Source of the DNA: Avena insularis
Taxonomy: Eukaryota; Streptophyta; Magnoliopsida; Poales; Poaceae
Direction of reading: 5' to 3'
NCBI GenBank assembly: GCA_023614405.1
Contig: CM042688.1
Span: 382,403,331-382,467,330 of the forward strand
Length of the DNA: 64,000 bases
The notes beneath the pieces are model-generated. The model was not told the origin of the DNA and searched no databases. It worked only from the letters and a program-made list of their open reading frames with translations. The translations under genes were made by a program, and so were the position numbers. Within the stretch, counting starts at the first letter, position 1, and the number at the start of each line of letters is the position of its first letter. Shown piece after piece: positions 1-11,253 of this stretch.

Positions 1-519
1 ACAAGATGCACCTATAGACCTCCAAAAAGACATTTAATTCAAGAGCAATCTATATCGCGCTTACTTGTAGCTCAAGTTTGACCTAATTTCGTTAAATTGT
101 CAAGATGCAAAATCTATCTTAGCAACAAGTTAAACCTATTGTCAAAAATCTTGGTGTTTTGTGATATATTAATTGACCCCTTGATGGGTACCTCCAAAAG
201 ATTTTTCCAAAAACTTTCAAATGCAACCTACAATATTCTTAGACACGAGGCTAGTAATTTTCTAAGCTACGTATAGTAAGGGCGTGTGCAATGTCTAGAA
301 GTAGCTATGAAAAGTACTTTGGGTCCAGCGTTTAGAACTGAAGTGGGTCCATAGAACCATGCTAAAAAGAAAAATAGACTGTTATCCACTAATAGTGGGC
401 CCTCCCAATTGATTCTCTTAAACATAAGTCTAGCACTAGAATCACCTTGAACAATATTTTTGTTAGCACTACCCACTCCATCGTTAAGATATATGTTTAA
501 GACTTGACACCGTGCTTGC
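1..519. other. intergenic, no gene seen
   Basis: AT-rich intergenic sequence. Short open frames exist but have no recognisable domain or plausible codon pattern. I see no transposon terminus or RNA gene here. Confidence 0.5.
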
Positions 520-1339
520 TTTGATGTCTGGGGCCAATGGGCTCACTAAAATGGGGCCCCAATGTTATTAGTGGTCTAGTTATATCCTATAGAAGCCAAC
601 GAATGTTAGCTCTGACTCCTCTAGATCTTCCTTCGCGATGAAGCCTCGACGCTCGGCTTTGAAGGATGGTTACGAGGGCAGTAGGTCTCTATGGTGACTT
701 CGTCAAGCTCAAGCCCCCCACCGGACAGTCTGAAGACACAATCTTTCACAGGTGCTCATAGGGGTAGGATGTGTGTTCATGCGTTCATAGGGGTGAGTGT
801 GTGTATGCATTTGTGAGCGTGTGCGTTTTGTAGTGGATTTTCGCAAAAATGAGAGAGATGGGCCTTCCGTTTGTATTTAGTTTTGCTCGGCTTTCCCAAA
901 ATAATTGTAATGGTCACTGGTGTCTAGGGTCTATGGGCTCACTACCGAGGGCCACATTATTAGTGGTTCAATTACATCCCATAGAAGCCAACGAATATCA
1001 GCTCCAACCCCCTAGCACTTCCTGCGCCACGAAGCCTCGGTGCTCGACTTTCAAGGATGGTTATGAGGGTAGTGAGAGGCGACATTCCTGTCAATATATA
1101 GCGAGGTGCCTATGGTGACTTCGTCAAGCTCAAGCCCCGCAGGATCAGTGCCAAGATCTAGTCTTTCTGAAGTGCTCATAGGTGTAGGGTGTGCGTACCT
1201 GCATTCATAGGGGTGAGTGTGTGTACGAATTTGTGAGCGTCTCTGTTTTGTAATGGGTTTTTGCAAAAAAGAAAGGGCGGCCTTTGGTTTATTTACTTAT
1301 TGAGTTTTGATCTGCTTTCCAAAAGTACTCCATGTAATG
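520..1339 (+). repeat. two units of a ~400-bp dispersed/tandem repeat
   Basis: Two diverged units follow each other with a period near 400 bp. Each starts with a 'gtct-gg-...-tgggctcact' block, continues with 'catagaagccaacgaat' and a GC-rich 'gaagcctcg' block, and ends with a 'gtgctcataggggtag' / 'ggggtgagtgtgtgta' block followed by an A-rich tail. A third, partial unit is at 21268-21420, displaced by the nested retroelements. The 'gtgctcatagggg' plus A-rich ending resembles 3' ends of grass LINEs as I remember them, so these may be 5'-truncated LINE copies. The repetition is seen directly; the LINE assignment is inference. Confidence 0.55.
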
Positions 1340-1344
1340 CAAGT

Positions 1345-2335
1345 TGCTGACTCGTGTAATAACGAGCTCGTTGGGGAACCCCAAGAGGAAGGTATGATGA
1401 GCACAACAGTAAGTTTCCCTCAGTTATGAAACCAAGGTTATCAATCCAGTAGGAGCAAGGAAACACCTCCAAGTTGTTGCTAGCACCAACATGGAAACCT
1501 GCACAACACAACCACAGAACGTTGCCCCCAACTTGCGATGAGGTTGTCAATCTCACCAGTTTTGCTGAAAACAAAGGACTAAACGTATTGTGTGGAAGAA
1601 AGTAATAGTTTGCAGAAAGTAAACAGAAAGGAGTAAACAATTGTATATTGATGGTAAAATAAAGGACCGTGGTCCATAGTTCACTAGTGGTGGCTCTCCT
1701 TAAGATAGATGACATGTTGGGTGAACAAATTACAGCGGGGCAATTGACAAACATCGAGAAAGCATACATGCATATACTAATCATCTTGACTCCTTTGAGA
1801 TTTTATTGGGCATTACAACATTATACATAGACCGTAATACAATTGCATCTATGACTAATAATCCACCTTTAGGTTATCATCCGAACCCCCTCCAGTATTA
1901 AGTTGCAAGCAACAGATAATTGCATTATGCATTGCGTGTAAAGTAAACAATACGATTGTTCTATGAACAAAGGATTGTTGTTTTCTCCCTAGTAGCAACA
2001 ACACATCTAGTACCTTAGAGATTTCTATCACTTCCCCAGATTACTAGAGGCATGAACGTACTATCGAGCATAAATACTAACTCTTGGAGTTGCTAGCATC
2101 TACTTGGCCAAGATAGCTACTAACAACAGAAAGCATGCAAGATCACAAATAACAAAGACATGATAGAATCAATAATCAATCTGAAATAGCATCTCAATAT
2201 CCATTGGATCCCCGCAAACACAACATGTAGAATTACAAATAGATGATCTTGATCATGAACGGAGCTCACAAGATCTAAACATGATAGCACAAAGGAGAAC
2301 AACCAGCCATCTAGCTACTACATGGACCCGTAGTC
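1345..2335 (-). mobile_element. solo LTR, 3' portion (split by nested element)
   Basis: This is the low-coordinate part of a single LTR on the minus strand. It begins (plus view) TGCTGACTCG directly after CAAGT and breaks at the target duplication TAGTC of the nested element. It resumes at 20673-21247, where it ends CGTATCA followed by CAAGT again. Rejoined, the LTR is about 1.56 kb, has TG...CA ends and a perfect 5-bp target duplication, and has no internal domain, so it is a solo LTR produced by LTR-LTR recombination. Its sequence is distantly related to the TGATACGT-type LTR of the nested element, in opposite orientation. Confidence 0.85.
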
Positions 2336-3632
2336 TGATACGTCCAAAACATATATACTTTCCCGAACACTTTTGCTAGTCTTTTTCCTCTAAACTTGTG
2401 TGAATTGGATGCAACTAACACAGACTAACGTTGTTTTTAGCAAAATTACCTTGGTGTCTAGTTTTTGTGCAGAAAATCATCTATTAGGAAAAATCCCGGA
2501 AAATATACCAAAAATCCTATTTCACCAGAAGACTCATGGAGCCAGAATATGAGACCGAGTGGGGCTGGGGCCCAGCCACACCACCACATGGTCTGGCCGC
2601 CTGAGGCAGCCGCCCTAGACACCCCCTCGGTATCCCTCTTCGCCTATAAGATGCCTTCTGACCTAAAAACTCAGGGGGGTTCGACGTTTTTCCAGAAGGA
2701 GTTCCGCTCCGCCGCCACCACCAGATTCCACAATTCGGAACCAGAAACTCCGTTCTGGCACCCTGACGGGACGGGGAATTGGAGGAGATCATCGCCATCA
2801 TCATCACCATTGCTTCTCCATCGACCATCCATGTTTCCCCCATCTTTTTTGTGAGTAATCCCCCGCTGTAGGCTATGGGGATGGTAGGGATTGGATCAGA
2901 TCGTTCATTGTAATGGCATCGGATTGTTAGGGCATGGTGCCTAGTATCTTCTATTAGTGATTTTTTACTTTGTTGTGACTTGTTATGCTTAATGCTTGTC
3001 ACTAGGGCCTGAGTGCCATGATTTCAGATCTGAACATGTTATTGATTCATTATGATAGTATTGTTTATGGTCTTACCTGCAAGTTGTATACACATGTTGT
3101 TGTCCGGAACCAATGGCCCCGAAGTGACAGAAATCGGGATAACTGGAGGGAATGGCTTTGATGTGAGGATCACATGTGTTCACGGAGTGTTAATCCTTTG
3201 CTCTGGTGCTCTATTAAAAGGAGCACCTTAATTGCCAGTAGTTCCCTTGAGGCCCCGCTGCAAACTGGCTGGCAGGACAAAAGATGTTGTGCAAGTTCTC
3301 ATTGCGAGAACGTATGACTATATATGGAACACATGCCTAGGATTATCTAGTACTTGGATGCTTTATCTTATTTATCTACAATTTCCCTATGTTCTGATTG
3401 CCATGTGAATTGTCTTGTCCATGCAACGCCCGTCCATCCATCCCTATACCTACCGCACTCGAATCCTACTGTCTACTGTTATTGTTACTATTGTCTTTAC
3501 ATTTACTGTTGCTGTTCCTGTACTATTCCTACTACAAAATTGTTGCTACTGATAAACTGCTATGAGCAAGATTGTTTCTAGGTGCAGCTGAATTGACAAC
3601 TCAGTTGTTAAAGCTTATAAGTATTCTTTGGC
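2336..3632 (+). mobile_element. 5' LTR of outer element, U5 end deleted
   Basis: The sequence starts TGATACGTCC and aligns along its whole length with the 3' LTR at 19278-20592. The match stops after '...gtattctttggc'. The last ~80 bp present in the 3' LTR (20593-20672, ending GGGTCATCA) are missing, and the sequence passes straight to the PBS region. A TATAAG at 2645-2650 (repeated at 19606-19611 in the 3' LTR) is a likely promoter box. Confidence 0.85.
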
Positions 3633-3642
3633 AACTATTTTC

Positions 3643-3660
3643 TAGTGCCGTTGCCGGGGA
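3643..3660 (+). promoter_or_regulatory. primer binding site, tRNA-Asp type
   Basis: The 18-mer differs at two positions from TGGCGCCGTTGCCGGGGA, the complement of the 3' end of plant tRNA-Asp including CCA. It lies just downstream of the truncated 5' LTR, where minus-strand DNA synthesis would be primed. Confidence 0.75.
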
Positions 3661-3720
3661 GCATAGCTTTATTTATCAAGTTCACTTGGATTCATAATTG
3701 TTCATTGCCATCCATCCATC

Positions 3721-4782
3721 ATGGGTAAGTCCCGTGATGGCAAGGTTCCTATTTTACCATCCACTACAAGAAGAGGTATGGTTATGAATACCTATGTTGC
3801 TCTTGATTCACCATCTGTTATGAGTAAGCTTGTTACGCCACCACATACACATGCTACACACACTGCTACTACTACTGAATCTGAAACTTCTGATACTTAT
3901 GATGTTGCTTCTACTGTGCTTGATAAGAGTGGTTAATTAGGTCCTTTCCTAGATGCTACGATTGCTAGAACTATATCTAGAAATACTAAAACTCCTAATG
4001 AAGATACTACTACATCTATTAGCTCACCTGAGTCCAGAGGGAGGTATGATATTGAAGACGGTTATGTTGAGATGACCGATGAATTTATTAAAGAATGTCA
4101 AAACACCCATGATAGGAGTGCTGCTAAGAATCTCCTTGGGAGGCGTACTATTAGACCCAAATTATCTCCTAATGCTAAGTTTGCTGCTTCTCCCATAAAC
4201 ATTAAAGATAAAGATTATGATTTCTCTCTTGATTTATCCTATATAGCTATTGTTGAGAAAGAACCTTTTTGTGGGACTAAGAATGAAAGTGCGGTAGCAC
4301 ATATGACTGAGCTTTCTACCATGAGTGGCTTATTTTCTGATGATATTAAGACGCGTACTTACTTTGTTGCTAAGATTTTTCCCTTTTCATTGAAAGGAGA
4401 AGCTAAAACTTGGTTTAGTAATTTACCTCCTGGATCTATTGATAGCCCTGATTGCTTGATTAGTACTTTCCTGCAGAAATATTTTCCTCCTAGTGCTAGA
4501 CATGCTATTTTGTAGGAACTTTTTGATTTTAAACAGGGAGAAAAAGAGATATTGCATGAATCTTGGGCAAGGTTTTGTGCTTTGATTCATGCATAGGCTG
4601 GATGTCCATTACCTAAGAATGAGCTTCTTGATATATTTTATAATGGACTAACTAAAGAATCTAGGACATACCTAGATAGCTGTGCTAATTGTGTTTTCAG
4701 GAATAGGACTCCCAAGGAAGCTGAGGAATTAATGGCTAAAATAAGCAAGAACTATGAAGATTGGACTCCTCCTGAACCAGCT
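3721..4782 (+). pseudogene. gag of outer element, broken
   Basis: One reading frame runs from the ATG (MGKSRDGKVPILP...) to the junction with element A and is interrupted by stops at 3934, 4513 and 4594. Residues around the middle (LKGEAKTWFSNLPPGSI) and the following FLQKYFPP and FDFKQGE motifs are typical of the plant retrotransposon gag/capsid domain (Pfam Retrotrans_gag, PF03732). The product would be the structural capsid protein of the virus-like particle in the cytoplasm. The 3' end of gag (nucleocapsid) is absent: coding sequence stops within the EEL-MAKISKNYEDW region where the truncated nested element begins. The three stops rule out a full-length product from this copy. Confidence 0.85.
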
Positions 4783-4799
4783 ATGGCTAAAATAAGCAA
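4783..4799 (+). repeat. 17-bp filler copy at a deletion junction
   Basis: The stretch atggctaaaataagcaa repeats 4732-4748 exactly, 51 bp upstream. It sits between the end of outer-element gag and the first bases of the truncated element A, which begins around 'gcaatatgtaag'. A short templated insertion with microhomology is the usual footprint of end-joining repair with template slippage. Confidence 0.7.
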
Positions 4800-6113
4800 T
4801 ATGTAAGTTGGAATTTTAACTCTTGTTTTTACATTATGTTATATCATATCCTCTAGCCCCCAAGCATGAAGTAGGATGCCAAAGAACGAACTAGTGTAGC
4901 TCCCAAGGCTCATGCTGATATTTAGTAAAAATATTAGCCCGAGTCTTAAGTAGCTTTCTGACTTTGGGTATTCTGACTTACAGAAACTATGTTCCTATAA
5001 CCAGGAATTATTGTCCAATGTCTGTAATAAGCGGAGAGAGATCAAAGCTCTCCGGATTAAAAATGTTGAGCTCAAGGTAGCCAAGGATGAAGCCGAAGGT
5101 AAACATTTCGAGATTCAAACCTTGCCTTTTCCTTTTTAATGTCAAATTTTTCTGAACTGTTGTTCTGTTTTGACTTACAGCATTGGTGAAACAATCCATC
5201 GCTATGATTGAAGAGGCCGAGAACCTCAAGACCTTGGTGGTGGAGAACAAAGGACTTCGCCAAGAGCTGGAAAAGCTCAAGGTGGATCATGAAACGAGCA
5301 TAGCTCAAGTCCTGGAATCCTCCTCCATGGCCATTGAAGAGCACGATTGCAAGATTGCTGCTCAAGATAAAGTTATCTCGGACCTCAAGAATGAGGTTGA
5401 CAGAGAGAATGATATCTCCCAAGCACTCTGGGCTAAACTCCAGAGCCTCCGGGAGGAGAAATCCAAGATTGACGACGTCATTCTTGGTAAGTTCCATCTA
5501 TCTGACTTATCATTTCCTCGACTTTTATCAATGTCGGTTTTTCCTTATCTTCATTTTGTGTATAGGTCCTTTGAACTTGACGGACTCCTCCTCGTCCGAG
5601 CCCCGCACTCACCGGCTTACCCAAGTCGGTGATCTTCTTCATGACTACCGCCAATCCCTTGAGGATATTGGCGAGTCTCTCAGGATTCCGGACATGCCAA
5701 GCATGTCGGACTTCTAGGTGCGGGAGAAGGCCAAGGAGATGCTGCAGCTCGTTCGGGACTGGAATATGTCCTACGCGCGGACTGCCGCGCAGAATGCCCT
5801 CTCCATGGTCACGAGCCACCATGGAAACATGGAAATATGGCAAGTCACTAAAGGGTACTACAAGGTAGATGAAGACGGCTAGGAGCAGGACCTTTAAGCC
5901 ATCATGCACTCCTGCGCCGGATATGGGTGCCACGTAGCTGACCCGACCAGCTACGAGGTGCCCTTCTTCACCCGCGTGGATACTCCACCACCTCCTCCAG
6001 AAGACGCCGAAGAAGTTTCCGACGATGAACGGACCACCTCGGATCCGGACATCTCGGAACGATACCAAGGCGGAGTGACCAGCGAGCCAGTATTATTCTG
6101 TGAAAGAACATGA
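4800..6113 (+). pseudogene. antisense gene of element A, exons 4-6 only
   Basis: This is the 3' half of the antisense gene that is complete in element B. Only three bases of exon 3 remain. The donor at 4803 (GTAAGT) opens intron 3 (4803-4983). Exon 4 is 4984-5098, intron 4 is 5099-5180, exon 5 is 5181-5486, intron 5 is 5487-5565, and exon 6 starts at 5566 and ends near 6113. Exons 4 and 5 are open and in phase, and exon 5 encodes a heptad-rich coiled coil (EEAENLKTLVVENKGL...). Exon 6 carries stops near 5715, 5880 and 5895 before a Pro/Glu/Asp-rich tail (DTPPPPPEDAEEVSDDE). Splice sites match element B base for base in position. The function is unknown; the family is annotated elsewhere as 'putative gypsy type transposon'. 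Confidence 0.75.
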
Positions 6114-6661
6114 TGCGTTTTGTAAATATGAAGTACTATGACTTTTTGTTAGTGCTAAGTTTTTTTACCTATTCAGCACTTTTGTTTTAGACTTTTTGTG
6201 TGCTTGAAATGTTTGCATAAGCACTTAGAATTTTTCGTCTCTACTTATCGTTTATTTGGCTTTCCGCCTCGTCCCTTTCGTGAGCCGGCTAAACCTTCAG
6301 CCGGAAACTTTGCCGAGCAACGGAGCTCAATTGCTAAACCAGTTTAAACTCGAAAACAAAGCCGGCTTCCAGTACCAACAATTCACTACTCGGAAAATAC
6401 CCGCATCCAGCAATCAAACAAATAACCTAAGTAAAGACTAGAATTTTTTAGAGTTATACCCTAAGGTAGCAGTTTTAGAGTCGAAAATCTAAACCAGAAC
6501 GAACATGAGCATAAAGTACTTTCAAGCATTCTGGGATTTTCGACTATGACATGATCATTAGGAAATAAGATGGTAAAAACTTCTCAGGAAAACTTTGAGG
6601 TAACCAAAACTTTTATTTGTCACAGAACATGTAGATATGTATGATTACAAAGAAGGATAAA
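6114..6661. other. spacer between pol and antisense gene (element A)
   Basis: Non-coding AT-rich sequence lies where pol (minus strand) and the antisense gene (plus strand) end tail to tail. The same spacer, with recognisable blocks such as 'agccggctaaacc', occurs in element B at 52693-53277 in reverse orientation. It is a likely site of the 3' ends of both transcripts. Confidence 0.6.
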
Positions 6662-7900
6662 CTAAGAATAAAAGGGACGTAGCTGAGCAATATTCCATGG
6701 TCTGTCTAACTCATCCAGATTTGTACTGCCTCTAGCTCTCTTTCTCTTCTTAGTAGCAGGTCTTTCTTTGACTAGCCTCATGTCAATTAAGTAGTACGAT
6801 CCATTGTGCAATACTCGACTAACTAAAAAGGGCCCTTCCCATACCGGGGAAAGTTTGTGCTTTCTTTGTTGCACAAGCCAGAGAACCAAATCACCTTTAT
6901 TGAAAGATCTAGTTCGGACTCTCTGGATATGATACTTGCGTAACTTCTGCTGATAGGCTGTAGATCTCATTTCAGCAACGACGCGAACTTCTTTAACTAA
7001 GTCGAGATCATTTTGTCGAGAAATCTCGGCATCCTCTTCGATATACACCGCCACTCTAGGAGACGTATGAATTAAATCACTAGGAAGAACTGCTTCTGCG
7101 CCATAGACAAAGAAGAAAGGTGTATATCATGTTGACCTGTTCGGAGTTGTTCGCAGACTCCAAATTACAGAGGGTAGTTCTTCCCAAGCCCCCGCAGCAT
7201 GTCTGAGTGGTGCTTTGAGTCTCGGTTTCAAGCCTTGTAGAATTAAACCATTTGCTCTTTCGAATTGTCCGTTAGCCTGTGGATGTGCGACTGACGCAAT
7301 GTCAAGCCGGATATTTTGCTCATCGCAGAATTCAGCCAGTTCTCCCATAGAAAAGTTACTCCCGTTGTCCGTGATAATGCTATGCGGATAACCATACCGG
7401 ATTATAACATCCTCGACAAATATTTTGGTTGTTGCTCCATCACAACTAGTGACAGGTTTAGCCTCGATCCACTTTGTGAATTTTTCCACCATCACTAAGA
7501 GGTGCGTGAATCCACTTGGTGCTCGTTTAAAAGGTCCTACCATATCAAGCCCCTAGACCACAAAAGGCCATGTTATAGGTATTGTTCGTAGCTGATCAGC
7601 CAGAACATGAGCTTGCTTGGCATACTTTTGACAGCCATTGCATGTCTTGACTAATCGTTCGGCATCTGCCTGAGCTGTAAGCTAGAAAAATCCATGTCGA
7701 AAAGCTTTTGCCACTAAAGATTTGGCTGCAGCGTGGTGACCACACTCGCCTTCGTGGATTTCTCTTAAGATCTCCACTCCTTCTTCCGGAGATACATAGC
7801 GCTGAAAAACCCCGGAAACACTCCGTTTATGGAGCTCACCTTTAACAATAGTACAGGCTTTTTCTCATCGGATAATCTGTCGGCTCAGCACCTCGTCTTC
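6662..7900 (-). pseudogene. integrase of element A, broken
   Basis: From N to C terminus: the HHCC zinc-binding region (GECGHHAAAKSL ... TCNGCQKY, with the C-x2-C intact here); the catalytic core with Asp in GLDMVGPF, Asp in TDNGSNFS and Glu in the HPQANGQFERANG block (DDE triad present); and a C-terminal DNA-binding part ending NIAQLRPFYS. Premature stops replace a Trp near 7683 and another just before the first catalytic Asp near 7551, and a frame change falls near 7127. Integrase would insert the cDNA into the host chromosome. This is the last domain of the Pol polyprotein, followed only by the spacer. The overall length matches the intact-looking counterpart in element B. Confidence 0.85.
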
Positions 7901-8019
7901 AGGTAATTTGTCATCTACCAAGTAATCAAGGTAGGGTTGAGTCCAGCTGGGAATTACAGCCAGAACTGCTATTAAAGGTGAATCGGATTTGGTCGGATAT
8001 TCCTCATCTACTCCCTTTA

Positions 8020-8937
8020 TCAGGGAACTTTGAGGTGCTCTAAAAATGCGCCATCCAGGACCTCTTTCCGCGCAGAGCCTATTCGATATAGTGCATCTCC
8101 TTCCTCATTTTCTGCTCGAGGGATGTGTTGAACATCAGACCCTTCGAACGATTTAGATAGATCATCCACGACAGCTTTATATGCTGCCATGTGCTTATTT
8201 GCATTACAAATATCCGAGACTTGCTGAGCAACAAGATCCGAATCTCCGTAGCACATCAAACGTTGGATGCCAATATCCTTAGCAATCCGGATTCCATGCA
8301 GTAGTGCTTCATACTCGGCAATGTTGTTTGTCTCTGTGAAGTGGATTTGCAACATGTATAATAGTTTATCTCCTTAGGGTGATTTGAGCACCACGCCAGC
8401 CCCCGAGCCCCCTCGAGCCTTAGACCCATCAAAAAAGAGGGTCCAATATTCCGACTCAGGGAGGGTCATGTTCTCCTTGGCCTTTATGCAATCAGCGACA
8501 AAGTCGGCAAGGATCTGGGATTTGATTGTTGTCCGAGGTTTATACTCAATATCGAAAGCTGAGAGCTCTATGCCCCATTTGGCGACTCGTCTTGTGGCGT
8601 CACTGTTGTTGATTATGTCTCTCATGGGAGCTTTGCTCACCACAGTAATTGGATGCTCCTGAAAATAGTGTCGTAACTTACGAGATGCTAGGAAAACACC
8701 ATAAGACAACTTTTGATAGTGCGGATATCGCTGTTTTGATTCTGTCAAGACCTCGCTGACAAAATAAGTCGGACGCTGCACCAGGTGTTCCTGATTTTCC
8801 TCTGGTCTCTCCACCACCATGACGATACTAACGACCCTATTTGTCGCAGCAATATAAAGCAACATCGGTTCCTAAGGTTCCAGCGCTGCAAGGATAGGAG
8901 CAGATGAGAGTACTTTCTTCAGGTCTTGTAGTGCAGC
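8020..8937 (-). pseudogene. RNase H region of element A (two RNase H-like domains), broken
   Basis: Two consecutive domains are visible. The first (LLYIAATNRVVSIVMV ... HYFQEHPITVVS ... WGIELSAFDIEY) is the usual RT-connected RNase H of Gypsy elements. The second begins at WTLFFDGSKARGG and continues NNIAEYEALLHGI, MCYGDSDLVAQQV and AENEEGDAL, with D, E, D and D acidic positions of the RVT_3/archaeal-type RNase H fold. A duplicated RNase H is known for Tat-lineage elements and supports that placement. Frame breaks occur between 8374 and 8355 and near 8865. RNase H removes the RNA strand during reverse transcription. Confidence 0.8.
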
Positions 8938-9880
8938 TTAAGCTTCGTCAGTCCAGACAAAATCTTTGGTCTTCTTTAGGATTTTGTATGATGGTGCGGC
9001 TCTTTCACCAAGCCGGCTTACAAATCGACTGACCGCAGCAATGCAACCAGTTAATATTTGTACGTCCTTGAGGCGAGTTGGCCTGGAAATATTGAGAATA
9101 GCCTTGATCTTGTCACGGTTCACCTCTATGCCTCTTTGAGACATGATGAAACCTAACAATTTTCTGGCTGGTATTCCAAATAAGCATTTCTTCGGATTAA
9201 GCATGATGTTGTATTTTCGTAGATTGGCGAATGTTTCCTCCAAGTCGGAAATGAGTGTTTCCTTCTTTTTGGACATCACCGCGATATCATCCACCTATGC
9301 ATGTACATTGCGTCCGAGTTGGTCGTGGAGACAACGCTGCATCATGCACTGGTACGTAGCTCCTGCGTTCTTCAGCCCAAAGGGCATTGTAACAAAATAG
9401 AAGGTTCCCAAGGGGGTTATGAATGAAGTCTTGACTTTGTCAGATTCCTTCATCCGTATTTGGTGATAACCAGAATATGCGTCGAGAAAACATAGGAGTT
9501 CCGAGCCTACCGTAGAATCGATAACTTGATCAATTCTAGGCAGAGCGAACGGATCTTTTGGACAAGCCTTGTTCAAGGCAGTATAATCAACACACATCCT
9601 TAAATCAGTGGTGTCCTTTTTAGGGACCATTACAGGGTTGGCCGACCAATCAGTATGTATGACCTCTTCTATGAATCCGGCTAACTCGAGTCGTGCTAGT
9701 TCCTTAGCTATTGCCTTACGCTTTTCATCACCAAACCGTTGTAAGGACTATTTGACGGGTTTAGCATTCGGGTTTACATTTAGAGAGTACTCGGCAAGTT
9801 CCCTAGCTACTCCGGTCATGTCAGATGGCTGCCATGCGAAGATATCTTGATTCGCTTGGAGGAACTTGACGAGCGCGCTT
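8938..9880 (-). pseudogene. reverse transcriptase of element A, stop at the active site
   Basis: The frame contains LRMCVDYTALNKACPKD, LDAYSGYHQIRM, FVTMPFGLKNAGATYQ, the catalytic region and LGFIMSQRGIEV, which are the ordered motifs of a Gypsy RT. The Tyr of the catalytic YVDD motif is replaced by an amber stop at 9295-9297 (HA-stop-VDDIAVM); element B has the Tyr codon here. Another stop is visible upstream in the NAKPVK block. RT copies genomic RNA into cDNA inside the particle; this copy cannot make an active enzyme. Confidence 0.9.
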
Positions 9881-10587
9881 TCCTATGCGCTACTTAGGCC
9901 TACGCCTATCTGGGTCACCTTGGAGGGGTCGTCATCCTTCAACGGTGTCGTCTTCGTCTCTTCTGATGCCTTTAACTCCGGATTTGGCTTTGTCACCTCC
10001 TTCTTCGTCGCAGGCATCTCGGACGGATCTATTCTCTTCTTGATCTCCTGGTACCCCTGGGCGTGCAACACGGCTTCAGCAAAGGCGGCATTTCCATCCT
10101 CGCACTCTCATGCCTTCTTCGGGTCTCCCTTGATGGTGATTACGCCATTGGGACCTGGAATTTTCATTATATTGTAAATGTAACACGGACAAGCCATAAA
10201 AGCCTAGTAAGCCGGACGTCCGAATATAGCGTGGTATGCGCTCTTGAACGGGACCACTTCAAAGGAAAGTGCCTCTGCCCGATAATTCTTTGGTGTTTCA
10301 AAAGTAACATCCGAAGTGATCTCTCCCAGGGAATTAGCCTGTCTTCCTGGGACAACTCCGTGAAAGATCACAGAGCTGTGGTTCAGTTGTGTTTCCGAGA
10401 TGTTCATCTGGCATAGCGTTTCGACATAGAGAATATTGATGCTGCTACCACCGTCCATGAGGGTCTTGGAGAAACCATAACCATCAATAAGTGGATTGAC
10501 GATTAAGGCGTATTTTCATCGCCTATGTAGCTTAGGCAGATGATCAGCGCGGTCAAACGTTATTGCTACTTCCGACTAGTCCAGATA
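9881..10587 (-). pseudogene. retropepsin (protease) of element A, broken
   Basis: The aspartic protease signature TLMDGGSSINILYVETL is followed by a beta-strand-rich stretch (VIFHGVVPGRQANSLGEI, AYHAIFGRPAY). The stop after FGRPAY at 10204 and further stops downstream break the frame before the RT. The domain corresponds closely to 48826-49315 of element B. It would cleave the Gag-Pol precursor. Confidence 0.8.
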
Positions 10588-11253
10588 CTAAGGGACAGCC
10601 GGAACTGTTGCGTTGAGCTCATGCAAAACTGCTTTCTTGACCTTTGCTGGTTGAGATCCGAGGAAGGTGACGTAAGTGTCCTTCTTAGTGGGAACAGTTT
10701 TCTTCCCTTCTGACTTGGGATTTAAAGCGTCGGCTTCCTCCATGTCAGAATCTTCCTTGGATTCTTTGTCTTTTTCGGGATTTTTCTTTCCCTTCTTCCG
10801 CTTGGCTTTGTAGCCCGCGGTATCATCTCTCTTGATGTCGTCGTTAAAACGACATTCAACTTTGGTGTGGGATGAGCACCCATTGGCGTCCAAATGATGC
10901 ACACATGGGTTATTGGAGATGTCGGCCCAAGTGTAGGTTTTACCTGGTTGTTGCTCTCCTCTACCTTGGACCCTTGATGTCCCACGGCCACGCCCGCGGC
11001 CTCCGCCACGCCCGCGGCCTCCGCCATGTCCTCCTCCTCCTCCAGACCCGGAAACAGTAGTGACTACCGCTGTCTCCGCGTTGGGTTTTTCTTCCGAGGT
11101 ATTTTTGTGCTTTTGAGCTTGTTGCTTTGGTTGTTTTGCCGACTGAGGCATAGCCAAGGCATTAAGTAATCCCTCTGCATCATCGTCAGCATCTGCATAC
11201 TTGCTTGCTGTTTCTATCATTTCTCCCAGATCAGTAACCTTGTCACACTTCAA
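10588..11253 (-). pseudogene. nucleocapsid/late gag region of element A
   Basis: A 221-residue open stretch holds a Gly/Arg-rich segment (repeated GGGRGRGGGR blocks near residues 75-95), a CVHH...C-type metal-knuckle-like motif (CVHHLDANGCSSHTKVECRF) and a Lys/Glu-rich tail. Gly-Arg repeats plus a Cys/His knuckle fit RNA binding during genome packaging. It follows the capsid domain after a frame break and precedes the protease. Confidence 0.7.

Noticed and set aside
2465..3002. ORFs within the 5' LTR of the outer element, both strands (also 19409-19818 in the 3' LTR)
   Set aside because: They lie in LTR sequence, have no domain, and differ between the two LTR copies.
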